In this document: one piece after another, positions 1 through 10,560 of the stretch | Layout of the letters: every line of letters starts with the position of its first letter | Numbering within the stretch: the stretch's first letter is position 1 | The notes under the pieces: model-generated | What the model was told of the DNA's origin: nothing | The model's database searches: none | What the model saw: the letters and a program-made list of their open reading frames with translations, nothing else | Source: Adiantum capillus-veneris | Lineage: Eukaryota > Streptophyta > Polypodiopsida > Polypodiales > Pteridaceae | Length of the DNA stretch: 64,000 nt | Assembly (NCBI GenBank): GCA_014529385.2 | Contig: CM043958.1 | Span: forward strand, 85,603,525-85,667,524 | Direction of reading: 5' to 3' | Made by a program: the position numbers and the translations under genes

Positions 1-432
1 CTTGGTCTCTACGCTTCCGCATCGTCGACTTTGACAAAGCCTTCTTCATAGAAGAAACTCCTACTTCTTTCCTACGTACTAATAAAGAGAAGCCCAAGTT
101 TAAGAAGGATAACCGCAAGTATGTGTGTCTTGATCCCATTCGTCCTCCTGACGCCATTGGATGCCACTTGACGCACCTGCTTACCTCATGGAGTGATCCC
201 ACTGATAACTTCCTCGAGAAGTTTTACGCTCTATCAACTCCTCATTATTATATAAAAACACATTGATACTGGTGACGATGAAAATCGATGTACTATGTAC
301 ACGCTGTCCTACCTGTATACATGTGAGCCCCACGTAACCACCTGGCTCTGGAAAATGGACAATCCTTTATTCGATGCACCATGCATGTGTATGTACATAT
401 GCGCAATCACTTCTTCCAAAAAACTCCTAACA
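1..432 (-). repeat. Partial LTR of Gypsy copy C (same family as elements A and B)
   Basis: This stretch matches the inner part of the LTRs at 29176-30294 and 50830-51975. Shared blocks include the 'cctcgagaagttttacg' region, the 'atgcaccatgcatg' block and the terminal 'aaaaactcct' followed by a CA end, here CTAACA at 427-432. The outer LTR end lies beyond the window. The purine-rich complement at 433-452 is the polypurine tract, so the element reads on the minus strand and this is its 3' LTR. Confidence 0.85.
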
Positions 433-460
433 TAATTTGCCCATCCCCTAGCTTGCTAGA

Positions 461-1346
461 TCATTCATGATCAACAGTAGCAAAAAGAGATTTGAGACTC
501 GCCGCGTCACAAGTCTCCTCATCCCTCACAGACATTACTTGTTCTGCAGACAGCTCATCTTGCTCCACCATCATTAATCTGGCATGATATAATTTAAGAC
601 GCAATCCATTTACCCTTGACTTATTTAGAATCCTATCCAGGTTAGCCAACTCATATGTACCATTCGAAAAACACTCCACTACCTTGAAATGGCTTTCCCA
701 CTTAATTTGAAACTTCTTTTGAAATGTCTTGTCCAGCTTACTGATGTAGCGCAAAACCAAGTCATGTTTCTTGATACTCTTACTTTGGACCTTTTCATTT
801 ATCTTTGCTAAAGCCTTATCTTGCATCTGTTCATAATGTTCCAATGCGCTCATTCTATCCAGCTGAACCTCTTGTAAGAGCCTCTCTTTGAAAGCATCAC
901 AGGACAGCCCAAGCAACTTCTCTAACATTGACCGCAGGCAACTCTACTTCCACAGGCAATAGTGCTTCCTTTCCATATACCAACTGAAATGGAGTAAACC
1001 TTGTACCTGTTTTCACCGAAGTACGGTAAGCCCATAATGCACTAGGCAATTCCAAATCCCAATTCTTTCCTTGGTGCTCTCACTTTTGGAAGAATTTGTA
1101 CCAACTCACCATTAAATCTTTCATTTAAGCCATTACATTGTGGATAATAAGGAGTGGTATATTGACGCATAATCTTCATCTTCGCGCATAAAAAGTCTAA
1201 TAGTTTAGCTCTAAATCCTGGCCCCTTATCCGAAAGTAGCTCCAGTGGCACCCCAAACTTGCAACATATTTCATCATACACAAATTTTGCCACATCCTTT
1301 GCAGTGATTTGTTTTACTGTTGTAGCCTCTGCCCATCTAGAGAGAT
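461..1346 (-). pseudogene. Integrase C-terminal half of Gypsy copy C, broken
   Basis: Two minus-strand open frames (928-461 and 1398-1042) together match the end of the polyprotein of element B at 52004-52900. Recognisable parts are the end of the integrase core (TTPYYPQCNGLNERFNGELV) and the tail ending in a GLRLKLYHARL-type motif. Relative to B this copy has a 2-base deletion near 1080 in the 'cttggtgct' region that breaks the frame, and scattered substitutions. Homology to B stops abruptly near 1346, so the rest of the element has been lost or replaced. It keeps a G that copy B has lost (GGGG near 1217-1230, complement strand), which shows copy B's frameshift is private to B. Confidence 0.8.
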
Positions 1347-1449
1347 GGGAGATGGGGCTCAAATGGATTTTTAGTGTAAAAAAGAGGGTGGATGGCAAGT
1401 GGGGACGGGAAGCCCGAAAAAGGGCATCCCTTGTGACTATGGTTTAGGC
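1347..1449. other. Short unassigned stretch between copy C and the hAT element
   Basis: About 100 bases, purine-rich, with no match to the rest of the window that I can see. The last 8 bases (1442-1449, GTTTAGGC) are the left target duplication of the hAT element. Confidence 0.5.
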
Positions 1450-1462
1450 TAGAGTTACCGGG

Positions 1463-1640
1463 GAACGCCAATTTGGGGGCTTGGAACGTCGGAACGACGT
1501 TCTGGCCAGTCAAAATTTTTTGGAATGAACGGAACGGACTGCTGTTCTGACAATCAGGCAGTCACCGGAACGGACCGGCTAGAACGGGCTGGAACGGGCC
1601 GGAACGGCCTCAACGGGCAAAAACGGGCAGATTTGAACAT
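1463..1640 (+). repeat. Left subterminal repeat cluster of the hAT element (GGAACG motifs)
   Basis: About eight copies of GGAACG or GGAACGG lie in the first 190 bases inside the left end. The mirrored motif CGTTCC recurs about six times at 4490-4570 inside the right end. Paired, oppositely oriented short motifs near hAT ends are typical transposase-binding sites in the family. The function here is inferred from position and orientation. Confidence 0.7.
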
Positions 1641-1693
1641 TTAAAAAATTAGCTGTTTGGGAACTTTGGGCAGCCAATGGCCATTTACAGCCC

Positions 1694-1702
1694 TATATAA
1701 AT
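1694..1702 (+). promoter_or_regulatory. TATA box of the hAT transposase gene
   Basis: TATATAAAT lies about 165 bases upstream of the transposase ATG at 1860, after the GC-rich subterminal repeats and before a pyrimidine-rich leader. It is the only good TATA match between the left end and the ATG. Confidence 0.55.
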
Positions 1703-1859
1703 CTCCCCCTCTTCCCCCATTCCCATTCTTCACCAAAGCATCAAGGAGCTTTGAACTTTGAAAGTTTGAAGGCCCTCTCTCCCTTGCTCTCAACTCTCAA
1801 GCCATAGGGACCTAGCCTCTAGCTCTCAAGTTTCAACCTCTCTCTTTCACAGATAATCC

Positions 1860-4036
1860 ATGGCTTCTTCTCGTACAACCCCCTCCGTTCATGCGGGCAA
1901 CACTCAAAAGGCGAAAGAATGGTCGTGGTGGGATGAAGTGACCTCGGAGGGCACCTTGTCGGCGGCAGGAGGTTCTCGTGCATGGGCATGCAAGCTATGC
2001 TCTTACACGCGGAAAGGGGGGCATGACAAAGTGAGGGCACACTTTCTTCGAGTGCCGGGACATGAGGTAAGATTTTGCACCAACGTAACCATCGAGAAGA
2101 GGAAGGAGCTCGAGGAAAAGGATCGGCAATTCAACCATAAAGCCAAGCCCATACGCAAAGGTATCGATCCAAAGACCCTCATTTTCCCTTCTTCCTCTCT
2201 ACCCGGTTTAGGTGCCGGTGGATCTTCATCGGGGCCGATTCGTCGCCAAAGGACCCTTGCCACCTCTTGGGACCCAAAGAAGAAGGAAGAGGTTGATGCA
2301 GCCGTGGCCCGATTCTTCTATCACGACCATATCCCATTTGTCGCGGCGAAGTATGTTTTATTGATTTATCAATCTTCTCTCTCATTTCTTCCATTATCAT
2401 CGTTTCTGCCCTTTTGATACTAACCTCTTCTATGTTTGATCGAAGTATTGGAAAGTCATGGTGCAACGGATAGGAGAGTATGGCACCGACTATGTGCCGC
2501 CATCTTCAGAGGCTCTCCGAACTACTGCTCGATCGAGAGAAGGCTATCGTGGAGCAAGCAACCCTCAATATTCAGCGTCTTTGGGCAAAACATGGCGTTT
2601 CCCTCATTGCCGACGGGTGGAGCGATACAAGGACGAGATCTATTCATCTTCTCGTCGCATACTCGAGTGGAGAGATGTACTTTGTGCACTCTCATGATGC
2701 CACCGAGAGTGGCAAGTCCGCCGATGTCCTCTCTGCAGAGTGGACAACGGCCATAGAAACAATCGGTGAGCAACACGTAGTGGCCTTTGTCACAGATGGG
2801 GAGGCATCAAACAGGGCAGCAGCAGCTATTATAGAGGACCACTATCCGCATGTGACAATGTGCATTTGCATGGCACACTGCTTGAACAACCTTCTAAAAG
2901 ACATCGGCAAGCTAGACTGGATTGCTCCAGTCATTGCTGATGCAGTGAAGATTGTTACTTTCATCAACAATCACAACTTGGTTCGGAGAGAGTATCTCAA
3001 GAGGTCGGGCGGCAAAGTGCTTCTAAAGTATTCAGACACCCGCTTCGCATTCAACTTTCTTCTTGTGCGCAGGTTATCTGAATGTCAAAATGCGGTTCGA
3101 CAAGTCTTCATCAGTGATGAGTTCACCACCTCCCCCTATGCAAAGACAGTTGCAGGGATTTTGTGCAAGGATAAGGCAGAGGATCTTGAGTTCTGGAAGG
3201 AGCTCAAGAGTCTAGATGCACAGGTAAAACCGGTGGTTCATTTGCTTCGAGTTCTGGATGGCATGGATCCTTGCATTGGCAAGATTTATGAGGCAATGGA
3301 CCGCATGATCGAGCAACTTGCACAACTTGAGCCGAAAGTAGAGCGATATGAGGAGATCCATGCGCTTTGCAGCTCGAGGTGGAATTCATATGCCTCTCCT
3401 TTACACGGGGCAGCCTACATGGTGGATCCAGAGTTCCAAGGTGCAGGGCAAGAGACAAATAGTGAAGTCATAAACCAATTTACAAAGATCTTAAACAAGA
3501 TGGTTCTAGACAAAGATCGGCGACGCATTGTCAGAGATCAATTGAGACAGTACAAAGAGATGCGGGGGTCATTTGGCAATCTAGATGCTCAGATTGATGG
3601 CAGGAAGATAGGTTCAGTGCTATGGTGGGAGGACTATGGCTATGATGGCCCTGAGCTTCAAAGATTGGCGATCCGTATTCTCAGCCAATCAGTTAGTACC
3701 TCATGCTTGGAGCAATTGTGGAGTACCTTTAGCCACATTGCTTCCAAGAAGAGGAATCGGCTTGGAGTGGAGAAGGCTATTGATCTTGTCTTTGTCAACG
3801 CAAATTTGAAAATGCTTTGCAAGAGTACAGACAAACAGACAGATCCTTTTACATAGTGGGAGATGGAGCAAGAGGCTCCTCAGGCAGGTGGAGATTCACA
3901 TCCACCAACACCAGGTACTTCATCCGTGGCTGAGATCGAGTTGGGCCTAGAGCTCGATAATGAGGAATGGGAGGATGTGCATGATTTACAGCCGGCTACT
4001 ACGGATTGGGAGGCCTCTCAGGCTAGTGGCTCTTGA
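1860..4036 (+). pseudogene. hAT transposase (BED finger, catalytic core, dimerisation domain), with lesions
   Basis: Exon 1 starts at ATG 1860 in a good context (CCATGG). It encodes a BED-type zinc finger: CKLC near residues 44-47, then a conserved His/His/Cys spacing to residue 73. A plant-like intron follows, with GTATGT at 2351, a CTAAC branch site near 2420 and AG at 2444-2445. The second exon begins YWK and holds the catalytic core (DGWSD near 2620, a central CMAHCLNN motif near 2870). The C-terminal dimerisation block has the CLEQLWSTF motif near 3705. Three problems are visible. The exon 1/exon 2 phases do not match. A one-base frameshift lies near 2516-2530, between EALR and LLLDREK. 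An in-frame TAG at 3854-3856 is followed by 59 more sensible codons to TGA at 4034-4036. This copy is most likely inactive. Confidence 0.88.
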
Positions 4037-4484
4037 GTCTTGAGTCTTGAGGCTCGAGAGTTGCGAGTCGCGACTTTAGGACTTCCATTATGATTTATCC
4101 TTACCTTTTTGTATGGCTGCTTGAGCCTTGCCCTCTTCTACATTTGTAGCTACTAGCATCTTTATGGTATTTGTCACCTTCAGTCTTTTGGTATTGTGGT
4201 CACTGGTTTGCCCCCCTTGTAGTCTCGACTCTCATTATGGTATATCATCTGTATTTTTGTAGCACCTTGGCGGCCCTTGTTAGCCATAATTAAGCATTGT
4301 GTTTGCTCAATGTTGTGTATGTGCTATGTACTCTGGGCACCGCACATCCCAATCAAGTCATAATAAGGTTGAATGGTCTTCGAATCGTGTTTTTTTGTGG
4401 GTATTAGAGTCAAAGGACTCCAGTACTACTTGTATTCAAACATAACGCTAAAAAAAACAATATTTGGGTGTTTTTTTAGCCTCC

Positions 4485-4570
4485 CGTTTCGCGTCGTTCC
4501 CGTTCCGGCCCCTTTCCTGTTCCCCCGTTCCGCAGGGAGGCCCGTCGCCGTTCACGTTCCGCGTTCCGAG
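4485..4570 (-). repeat. Right subterminal repeat cluster of the hAT element
   Basis: About six CGTTCC/GTTCCG motifs, the inverse of the left-end GGAACG cluster, sit just inside the right inverted repeat. Confidence 0.7.
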
Positions 4571-4586
4571 TAACTCTGGTTTAGGC

Positions 4587-5518
4587 TCCTTGGCCGGGAT
4601 CTGCAGGACGGCTCAAGTCTGTCAGTGGCTTGACACGTCAATAGTTTGAGACACTCTTGCATAAATGGTTTGTACACATGCTTTGATAGATGTTATTACA
4701 CTTTGGTGGGCATCTGACATGACAAGCATTTAGGTCTAGGTTAGAGAAACGTGTCAGTCTAATCTGTTCGCCAAATGGGTCATAAAACAATGAGTTATCG
4801 CTCGAAAACTCCCATGTACACACATTTACACATGTTCCAGACCTGGCACTAAAAAACCAATGTAAATGAACCATAAGTCCTAGCATTTTTTTCATCGGAT
4901 CAGCCAACACCAGCAGCTCAATCAACGGTTAAGCAACCCTTGGCATTTTGGCTCTTCACCGCGAGCATCCGTATCGGATTAGCCCAACAGCCCCAAAGTT
5001 TTCGATTTTCAGCCCCTTTTTCCTCGCCAGAAGTGCGTTGGTGATCTGCTAACGCAAATCTCCCTGCTACCAAACCTTCAATGACCCGTTACGCCTCTTC
5101 TTGGCCATTCCCTCACCGCATCAAGTCCTCCCATCTCTATCCGTCATTTGCTCGATCATCGTCTGCATTTTCAACCCTACTTTGCGCAATAATCGACTGC
5201 GTTTTGCCAGCCATATCTGCGTTTTTGCAACCAATTTCCAGCCCTTCATTCCTCTCACATCGGGAGCGCAAACAACACTAGATCTACCCCTTGGTGGCCA
5301 TCAACAACCCCTCATCGAGACGGATGCAAAGGTGCATTAAATCAGCCCCGGAGGTGCTTCGTGTTGAAGAATTACCGCAGGGACATTCCCCATTCAAGTC
5401 AATAGAGTCTGCACTTGAGGTTTTGCATGTGTGTACATTCCATTTACGCAATTGAAAGCAAATACCACATCGGCAACGGTGTGGGGGGCCCTTGAGAGGG
5501 TTGGTTGGGACGCCATCG

Positions 5519-5522
<4 letters not shown>
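4587..5522. other. No gene recognised
   Basis: AT- and pyrimidine-rich sequence with only short frames. I see no splice-site pattern, repeat match or domain that supports a gene. Confidence 0.5.

Positions 5523-5581
<59 letters not shown>
5523..5581. repeat. Compound microsatellite (TC)n(TA)n
   Basis: A perfect TC run passes directly into a perfect TA run. Frames crossing it (Arg-Glu or Ile-Tyr repeats) are artefacts of the repeat. Confidence 0.97.
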
Positions 5582-5585
<4 letters not shown>

Positions 5586-6847
5586 CGTGCTAAGTAGCAC
5601 ACATTTACGCAAGGAAAGAAGTACAAATTTGTGGAGGTGTGAAGTCTAGATCTTGTCACCATTTCAATTCCGCTGCACCTAACACTAAGTACACATTGCA
5701 CTTACTAGATGGTAGTTGGCTCCGAAACTTGAATTCACTATTTTCTTGTAAAAAGACCCCTATGCTCATGAGCTTCGACACAAGATATGATCACACTCTC
5801 CCTAGCGCTTTTGTAGCCTGTTGCCCAGCCATCCATTGGCGTTTTCTAGACAAATCACCCTCTTATAATAGAGTTTCGGAGGTAATTTCCTGGGTTTTCC
5901 ATCTAGATCTTGTGAGTGAGGTTTCTTTGTGGTTGTGCCCAACCTTGTGAGGCTTTTCTAGAGTCTCAACATCATGGGGGATAATAGATTATGTCAAGTG
6001 TGCCACTTGTGGCCTTTCTTTGGGAACCCTTTTTTTTACATTTTTGACTCTTCACATTTCCATTGAGTTATTAAGATGTAGGCCACTCCCTCTAGCGAGG
6101 CTAAGGACCGAGCCTGCATCTATTGATGTTGTTCCAACTGCTCATACCGTCCTTTGAAGGTTGACTGCATCATTTCCACAAGTTGTACCGACTGTTAATT
6201 GAGAGGAAAGGCGTACTTGCATTGGTGCCACTGTTGTCAGATGTTTCCTTCCATCTTCAGCTGCCACTTCTAACACTATTGACTCTTATGAGTTCACAAC
6301 TCTTCCCCATTCACCCTATGCATGTTCAAAGAGCCATCAAGAAATAGGCTGCCTAGAAAATAGACAATCAGGAGTGTATTCAACAATTCAGCAAGAACCC
6401 GAAGGGCCCCCACAAGTTTTTGACGATAGCAAATTCAACTTGCCTCTTCTGCAATTTACTCCACAAAAAACGTGCTAAAAAGGCTGTTGCATTTATCACG
6501 ATCCTATGTTTTGCATACGTTCGTGTTCCTTACACAGTTGGCTGCATCTGCGCATGTCATTACTCAAACAAGATACGTGCTGATTTTCCAGAAACAAACA
6601 AGGAGACTAAAATTACGTAGTTTGATTGCCAATGTATCTACTCTAGGGTAGACGAGGGGAGCACAAATACCTGCATATTCCAACGTAGCAAGCGTTTTCT
6701 GATAGGAAATTGGACAATACGCACACGCATAAACCATGGGACCTGAAAAGAGTACGTAAGCTGATAAACTCCAAAAAGTTAAAAAAGATACAATCATTGC
6801 TACGAGGCAGGGTACTATTCAAAGCTAGAGATCCCGTCTGTGTGTGT
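5582..6847. other. No gene recognised
   Basis: Open frames at 5639-5950 and 6420-6620 (plus) are just above chance length and show no motif I recognise. No matching repeat elsewhere in the window. Confidence 0.45.

Positions 6848-6894
<47 letters not shown>
6848..6894. repeat. 47-base uninterrupted poly-G tract
   Basis: A pure G run follows a TGTGTGTG stretch. Poly-Pro or poly-Gly frames over it are artefacts. Such a long homopolymer can form stacked G-quadruplexes and is hard to sequence, so its exact length is uncertain. Confidence 0.9.
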
Positions 6895-6896
<2 letters not shown>

Positions 6897-7124
6897 GGAT
6901 CACCTAAAACAGGTCCTCGCCCAGCTTCGTCAATGCCCATGAGGCAAGGCTCTGACGCCCACGATGGAAGCTGCGCCATGGAGGTACGTCTAGAAAAATC
7001 GTAGTAGCTGTAGGGCAGCAATATTTCCCGCCAAGATACGTTTGCGAAGGGAAGAGGGCTGATTTGGGTGGTGGTTAGTTGAATGTTTTTTTTTCTCCCT
7101 TTTTTTTTTTTTTGGGGTGATAGA

Positions 7125-7152
7125 GGGGGGGGGGGGGGGGGGGGGGGGGGGG
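7125..7152. repeat. Second poly-G tract (28 bases), preceded by poly-T
   Basis: A 28-base G run with a further GGGG one base on lies about 230 bases after the first G tract. It is preceded by T-runs at 7086-7113. Confidence 0.9.
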
Positions 7153-7207
7153 AGGGGTGTTGTTGTCCATTTGTAACATGGCAATTCAAAAGTGAGATCA
7201 AGATGTC

Positions 7208-7385
7208 CCCACAAGATTGGTCTAGCGGTAAGGCTTGGGCCTCTCAACCTACAAATCCCCCATTGGGTCACCTCTGGAGGGACACCTGGTGTTCACGTTG
7301 CTAAAGCTCTTGCCCTGGACACTCGAGTGCACCCTCCTCCTGGGGTGGGTCACCCGAGGAGGAGGTTCCTAGATTTACACAAGAA
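7208..7385 (+). mobile_element. SINE-like, tRNA-derived unit
   Basis: The stretch begins with a tRNA-like block, 'ggtctagcggtaaggc', that fits a Pol III A box. A weak B-box-like GGGTCACC follows about 40 bases later. A body with 'cctggacactcgagtgcaccc' and 'gggtgggtcacccgagg' resembles bodies of plant Au-type SINEs. It ends near 'tcctagatttac'. No target duplication could be fixed. It could also be an old tRNA fragment. Confidence 0.4.
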
Positions 7386-7460
7386 GACCTCAAATCACAT
7401 CACAAGCCAAGGCTATGCGCCGGATACAAAGTTAGGAAACTCGGGCCAGAATAGCTTCAA

Positions 7461-7665
7461 TCGAGAATTTAAGCAAGAATGTGCAAAGAACAAGGCTTTA
7501 TAGGTGGTTTATCAAATTGGACTTTGGTAGTTGCTACTTCATTCCGAGGGCTTCATCCAAAAATCCGTTGGGCCAGAAGGGATCAAATTGAGAATTTAAG
7601 CAAGAATGTGCAAAGAGCAAGGCTCTATAGGTGGTTTGTCAAATTGATCTTAGTAGGTGCTACTA
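7461..7665. repeat. Imperfect direct duplication (about 80-bp unit, spaced 127 bp)
   Basis: 'gagaatttaagcaagaatgtg', 'gctntataggtggttt' and 'tcaaattg' occur in the same order at 7461-7545 and 7588-7665, with a handful of substitutions. Nothing recognisable is encoded. Confidence 0.8.
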
Positions 7666-7733
7666 TTGCGATCACTTCAAAATCCATCCGAAATTCGGTC
7701 TCAAGAGAGTATTTGCTTCCATGCAACATTCAA

Positions 7734-8433
7734 TTATGGATTGACAAATGGGCAAGTGATTATCTCACTTCTTGAACATGGGACATGACAATCGTTTAAA
7801 TAAATATTGATTTCATTACTTCCATCTGCAGTCACCACTTGTGTTTTGAATAGACAAATACGTTTCTTTGATGTCCTTATTCTCTTCATATCTCCCTTTC
7901 TTTGAGGTGCACCACCCCGATGACATATATAATTGGCCACAATTATGGATGTACCACACTTTTTGAAAGATGTGCCATCACTAGCCTTATCTTGTGCTTG
8001 ATCATGATGGTCTTTAAATATATCTCTACATACTTATTCAAGGCAATCACATTTGAAGGCTCCTTATTAAGGTCCACTTTTTTGATGCCATGCCATGACA
8101 ATGAATGAGAAGCTTTATTTGAATAGATGTAACCAGAAGCATTTAGGTACTCTTTGATATATGTTGGGGATATGCTATACTTCAAACTTCAATGCACTAT
8201 TTTGACTTGATTGAATAGAGTGTTTTACTGAGCCCATGGTGTTTTAATCGTTCAATAAAATGGCTAGCTTTAACATTATCTTTTTGATCTTCAATGCATG
8301 GAATTCTCACGCTTGCCAAAGATAAACAAAGCTCTCCATTCTCATTATAGCCATAATGAAGCTCATCCTTCATTTTGTGCCACTTCTTCAAATCCAACAT
8401 ACCTATAAAGTCATAGGTTTCAAGTGTCTCCAA
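7734..8433 (-). pseudogene. Unrecognised decayed coding region, possible zinc-cluster transposase remnant
   Basis: Three consecutive minus-strand frames (8433-8197, 8185-7943, 7940-7734) have ordinary protein-like composition. They are separated only by stops or shifts, which suggests one broken gene. The first frame reads DFIGMLDLKKWHKMKDEL and ELCLSLASVRIPC. The last has YICHRGG, then a basic TSKKRIC stretch and a later Cys/His-type spacing, resembling the N-terminal zinc cluster of MULE/ZSWIM-type proteins. The family call is weak. No ends or flanking duplications were found. Confidence 0.35.
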
Positions 8434-8460
8434 TGTTAGGTTTCAAGTGTCTCCAATGTT
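8415..8460. repeat. Two exact tandem copies of a 23-bp unit
   Basis: AGGTTTCAAGTGTCTCCAATGTT-type unit (23 bases) repeated head to tail at 8415-8437 and 8438-8460, inside the frame described above. It looks like a recent slippage or duplication event. Confidence 0.95.
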
Positions 8461-8597
8461 GTGGGCATGCCACTTTGAAGCACTCTTACCATGAAGCTAT
8501 GTACCTGCCTCTCAAAGGGAGAATATGCATGGGAAATATCGAGTTATGGATTATAAAATATTTTAACCACCCTGGAGGTGCCGCCTTTGGCAGCAAC

Positions 8598-8600
<3 letters not shown>

Positions 8601-8660
<60 letters not shown>

Positions 8661-8680
8661 TGTGTTTGTGTGTGTGCGCG
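8601..8680. repeat. (CT)n then (TG)n/(CG)n microsatellite
   Basis: A perfect TC run of about 56 bases is followed by short TG and CG dinucleotide runs. Confidence 0.97.
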
Positions 8681-9035
8681 CGCGCATCTCTCATACCGTC
8701 TCATCGTCTCTGTAGTGGAAATTGGTAAATAGTTATTTATTGCAACTGATAGGTGGCAAAAGCACAAGCGAACTATGAACTATGTGATAGGATAGCACGT
8801 TTATGGACATTTCATTATTGAAGTGCTCTTTATGAGCTATGCTCATTATTATGTCCAAGCGGATGGTATGTATTCATTTTTTAGCATCCAAGAAATCTAT
8901 AAATAAATACGTGCAAGAGGAAAATGGGAGATTGCACCCAGTGCCCTGTGTTCATCTTCTCTTCCCTCACGTCTACTTTCCTCGTGCATGTGTAGCACTC
9001 TGCTATAGGAGGTGCACGTGCATGTGCTCTTGCTC
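8681..9035. other. No gene recognised
   Basis: No convincing coding or repeat structure up to the CACTA-like end at 9038. Confidence 0.45.
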
Positions 9036-9037
9036 TT

Positions 9038-9290
9038 ACTACAAGACGTGCTTAAGGCTTGTGACGGCCTTAGCGACAAAAATACACGGGGATATTTTTA
9101 TCCCTGACATCTCTAAAATCGTTGCTATGAGTGTCAGAACAAAATCGTTGCTATGGACGTCACTATGGGCATCGCTATAAGCGACTCTATAAGCGTCGCT
9201 ATATAGCGATGCCTATAGTAATGACCATAGCAACTATTCAGGTTCCCGATATAGCGACGTTGTAGATGCCTATCATAGCGACATTCGATG
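9038..9290 (+). mobile_element. CACTA-like (En/Spm) left end and subterminal repeats
   Basis: ACTACAAGA at 9038-9046 matches the inner part of the plant CACTA terminus CACTACAAGA, with the first bases altered. The next 250 bases are packed with TAGCGAC/GTCGCTA motifs in both orientations, including a perfect 14-bp palindrome TCGCTATATAGCGA at 9196-9209. This is the usual make-up of CACTA subterminal regions. A matching right end was not found, so the element is truncated or its other end has decayed. Confidence 0.5.
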
Positions 9291-10029
9291 ATTTTTTTTA
9301 TTTAATGGTGATAGGCACACAATACCCTGCCAATCAATCAACCATATTGAACATAATACATCAAAAAATGAGATGCAAAATTGACAAAAGTGATCAAAAG
9401 TAAATTGACAAAAGCATAGCGTAATGAACAAATCATGGGGAAAAAAAACTTGAACACATTGATTGATTGTTAAGTTGGATCAAAATATAAGAGAGTTACA
9501 ATACAATTGTCATTATGGAAAACTATAGAATTAAATTACATTGTTGTGAATCATCTACAAAATTGACATATACACGTCATCTCCTAATACATTTTATATA
9601 GAAGTATGACTAGTGCTAGCTAAGGCTAGTCTGACATCGGCTAATCTGATGTCTCCTCGCGTGCCAATGGCATAACTGTCCGATTCTACCAAAAAAAAAC
9701 TATAAGAATTTTTATAAGTATAAACATACAAATATAAAATAATATAACAGCTTATCATTAAGATACAATAAATTTCAAAGCGTAAAGTTAAGTAATTACC
9801 AAGCCGGGTCGAGAGCTCATAATATCCATAAAGGCGTTCAAATACTTTCAACCCGCATGCTCTTGCTCATACAGTGTGGGGTCATGTCTAGTCATGGACC
9901 ACTATTCAGGACATACAAAGAAAACTTAATGTTAAAATTTAAGATTACAAATACCCAAAACTACTAAACCTAGAGAGCAATGTAATAACACTTACAAAGT
10001 CGGTAATGATTCCCATCCGCCGCTCACAA
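9291..10029. other. AT-rich interior of the CACTA-like remnant
   Basis: AT-rich sequence between the subterminal repeats and the transposase-like frame at 10030-10560. Only short frames occur. Confidence 0.4.
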
Positions 10030-10560
10030 GTGGTACATGCTCCTTGCCTCTACTCGCACTCTGGCCGCCTCCCTTTGTTGCTTTGACTTGTCGAGATTCT
10101 CGTGCGCTTCTCACTTTGGAATCTTCCAGTCTTCTTTAGTTAGCCAAGTTGGCATGCTCCACCCATGCTTTATTTCTTGATGCACTTCGGAGCGCTTGTG
10201 CTTGCAGTACTCCCGCATCGGCACCCTCATCAAGTCTTCATTGAAGCGCTCTTCCCGGTTTGCCACGGGAAACTCGTCATGCAATATACTGACGACTTTG
10301 TCTTTCAGTTTATTGGGCACTTCAATCTAGATATTTAATATGTAGTGCCAAAAAACCTGAGAGCATAGGCCGCGCATGCGCGCAATCACCTTTTTGCCAT
10401 CCTCATCCAAGATCATGTTGCCACTGATGTCGATCGAGTATGGCAAGCCCTCTCACCTGTTGCGGTTGAACCTAGGTGTCATTGCAGGCGTCTCAACAGG
10501 GGTTTCGGGTGGCATCTCGATAGGGGTCACAACTACAGGCGTCTCCACAGGGAGTTTGGG
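10030..10560 (-). pseudogene. En/Spm (CACTA) Ptta-type transposase-associated domain remnant
   Basis: The minus-strand frame 10320-10111 reads VPNKLKDKVVSILHDEFP, then a YCKHKRSEVHQ stretch and LTKEDWKIPK. The region before it encodes GLPYSIDISGNMI and GKKVIARMRGL. After LTKEDW comes ENLDKSKQQREAARVRVEAR. This order, ending in an E-D-W motif and a Lys/Gln-rich helix, is the layout of the plant Ptta/En/Spm domain found next to TNP2 transposases. Stops interrupt it at the K/E junction near 10110 and at other points, so it is dead. Its place inside the CACTA-like remnant supports the call. Confidence 0.6.

Larger units (their letters stand above)
1450..4578 (+). mobile_element. Complete hAT-family DNA transposon
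   Basis: The element is bounded by an exact 8-bp target-site duplication, GTTTAGGC at 1442-1449 and 4579-4586. Eight base pairs is the hallmark of hAT transposons. The ends are short imperfect inverted repeats: TAGAGTTACCGGGGAACG on the left, and on the right the complement of CAGAGTTACTCGGAACG. Inside are subterminal repeats, a TATA box at 1694, one transposase gene with an intron, and a 3' UTR. The total is 3129 bp. Structure and coding content agree, so the call is firm. Coding lesions mean this copy probably cannot move itself but could still be moved by a relative. Confidence 0.93.

Noticed and set aside
1450-1640. GC-rich GGAACG cluster as a CpG-island promoter of a host gene
   Set aside because: The cluster is mirrored at the other end of the hAT element and lies inside its inverted repeats, so it belongs to the transposon.
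7208-7290. Functional tRNA gene
   Set aside because: The promoter-like boxes are there, but no cloverleaf with paired acceptor stem could be drawn; SINE-like debris is a better fit.
6643-7304. Poly-Pro and poly-Gly frames
   Set aside because: Products of the two poly-G tracts, not genes.
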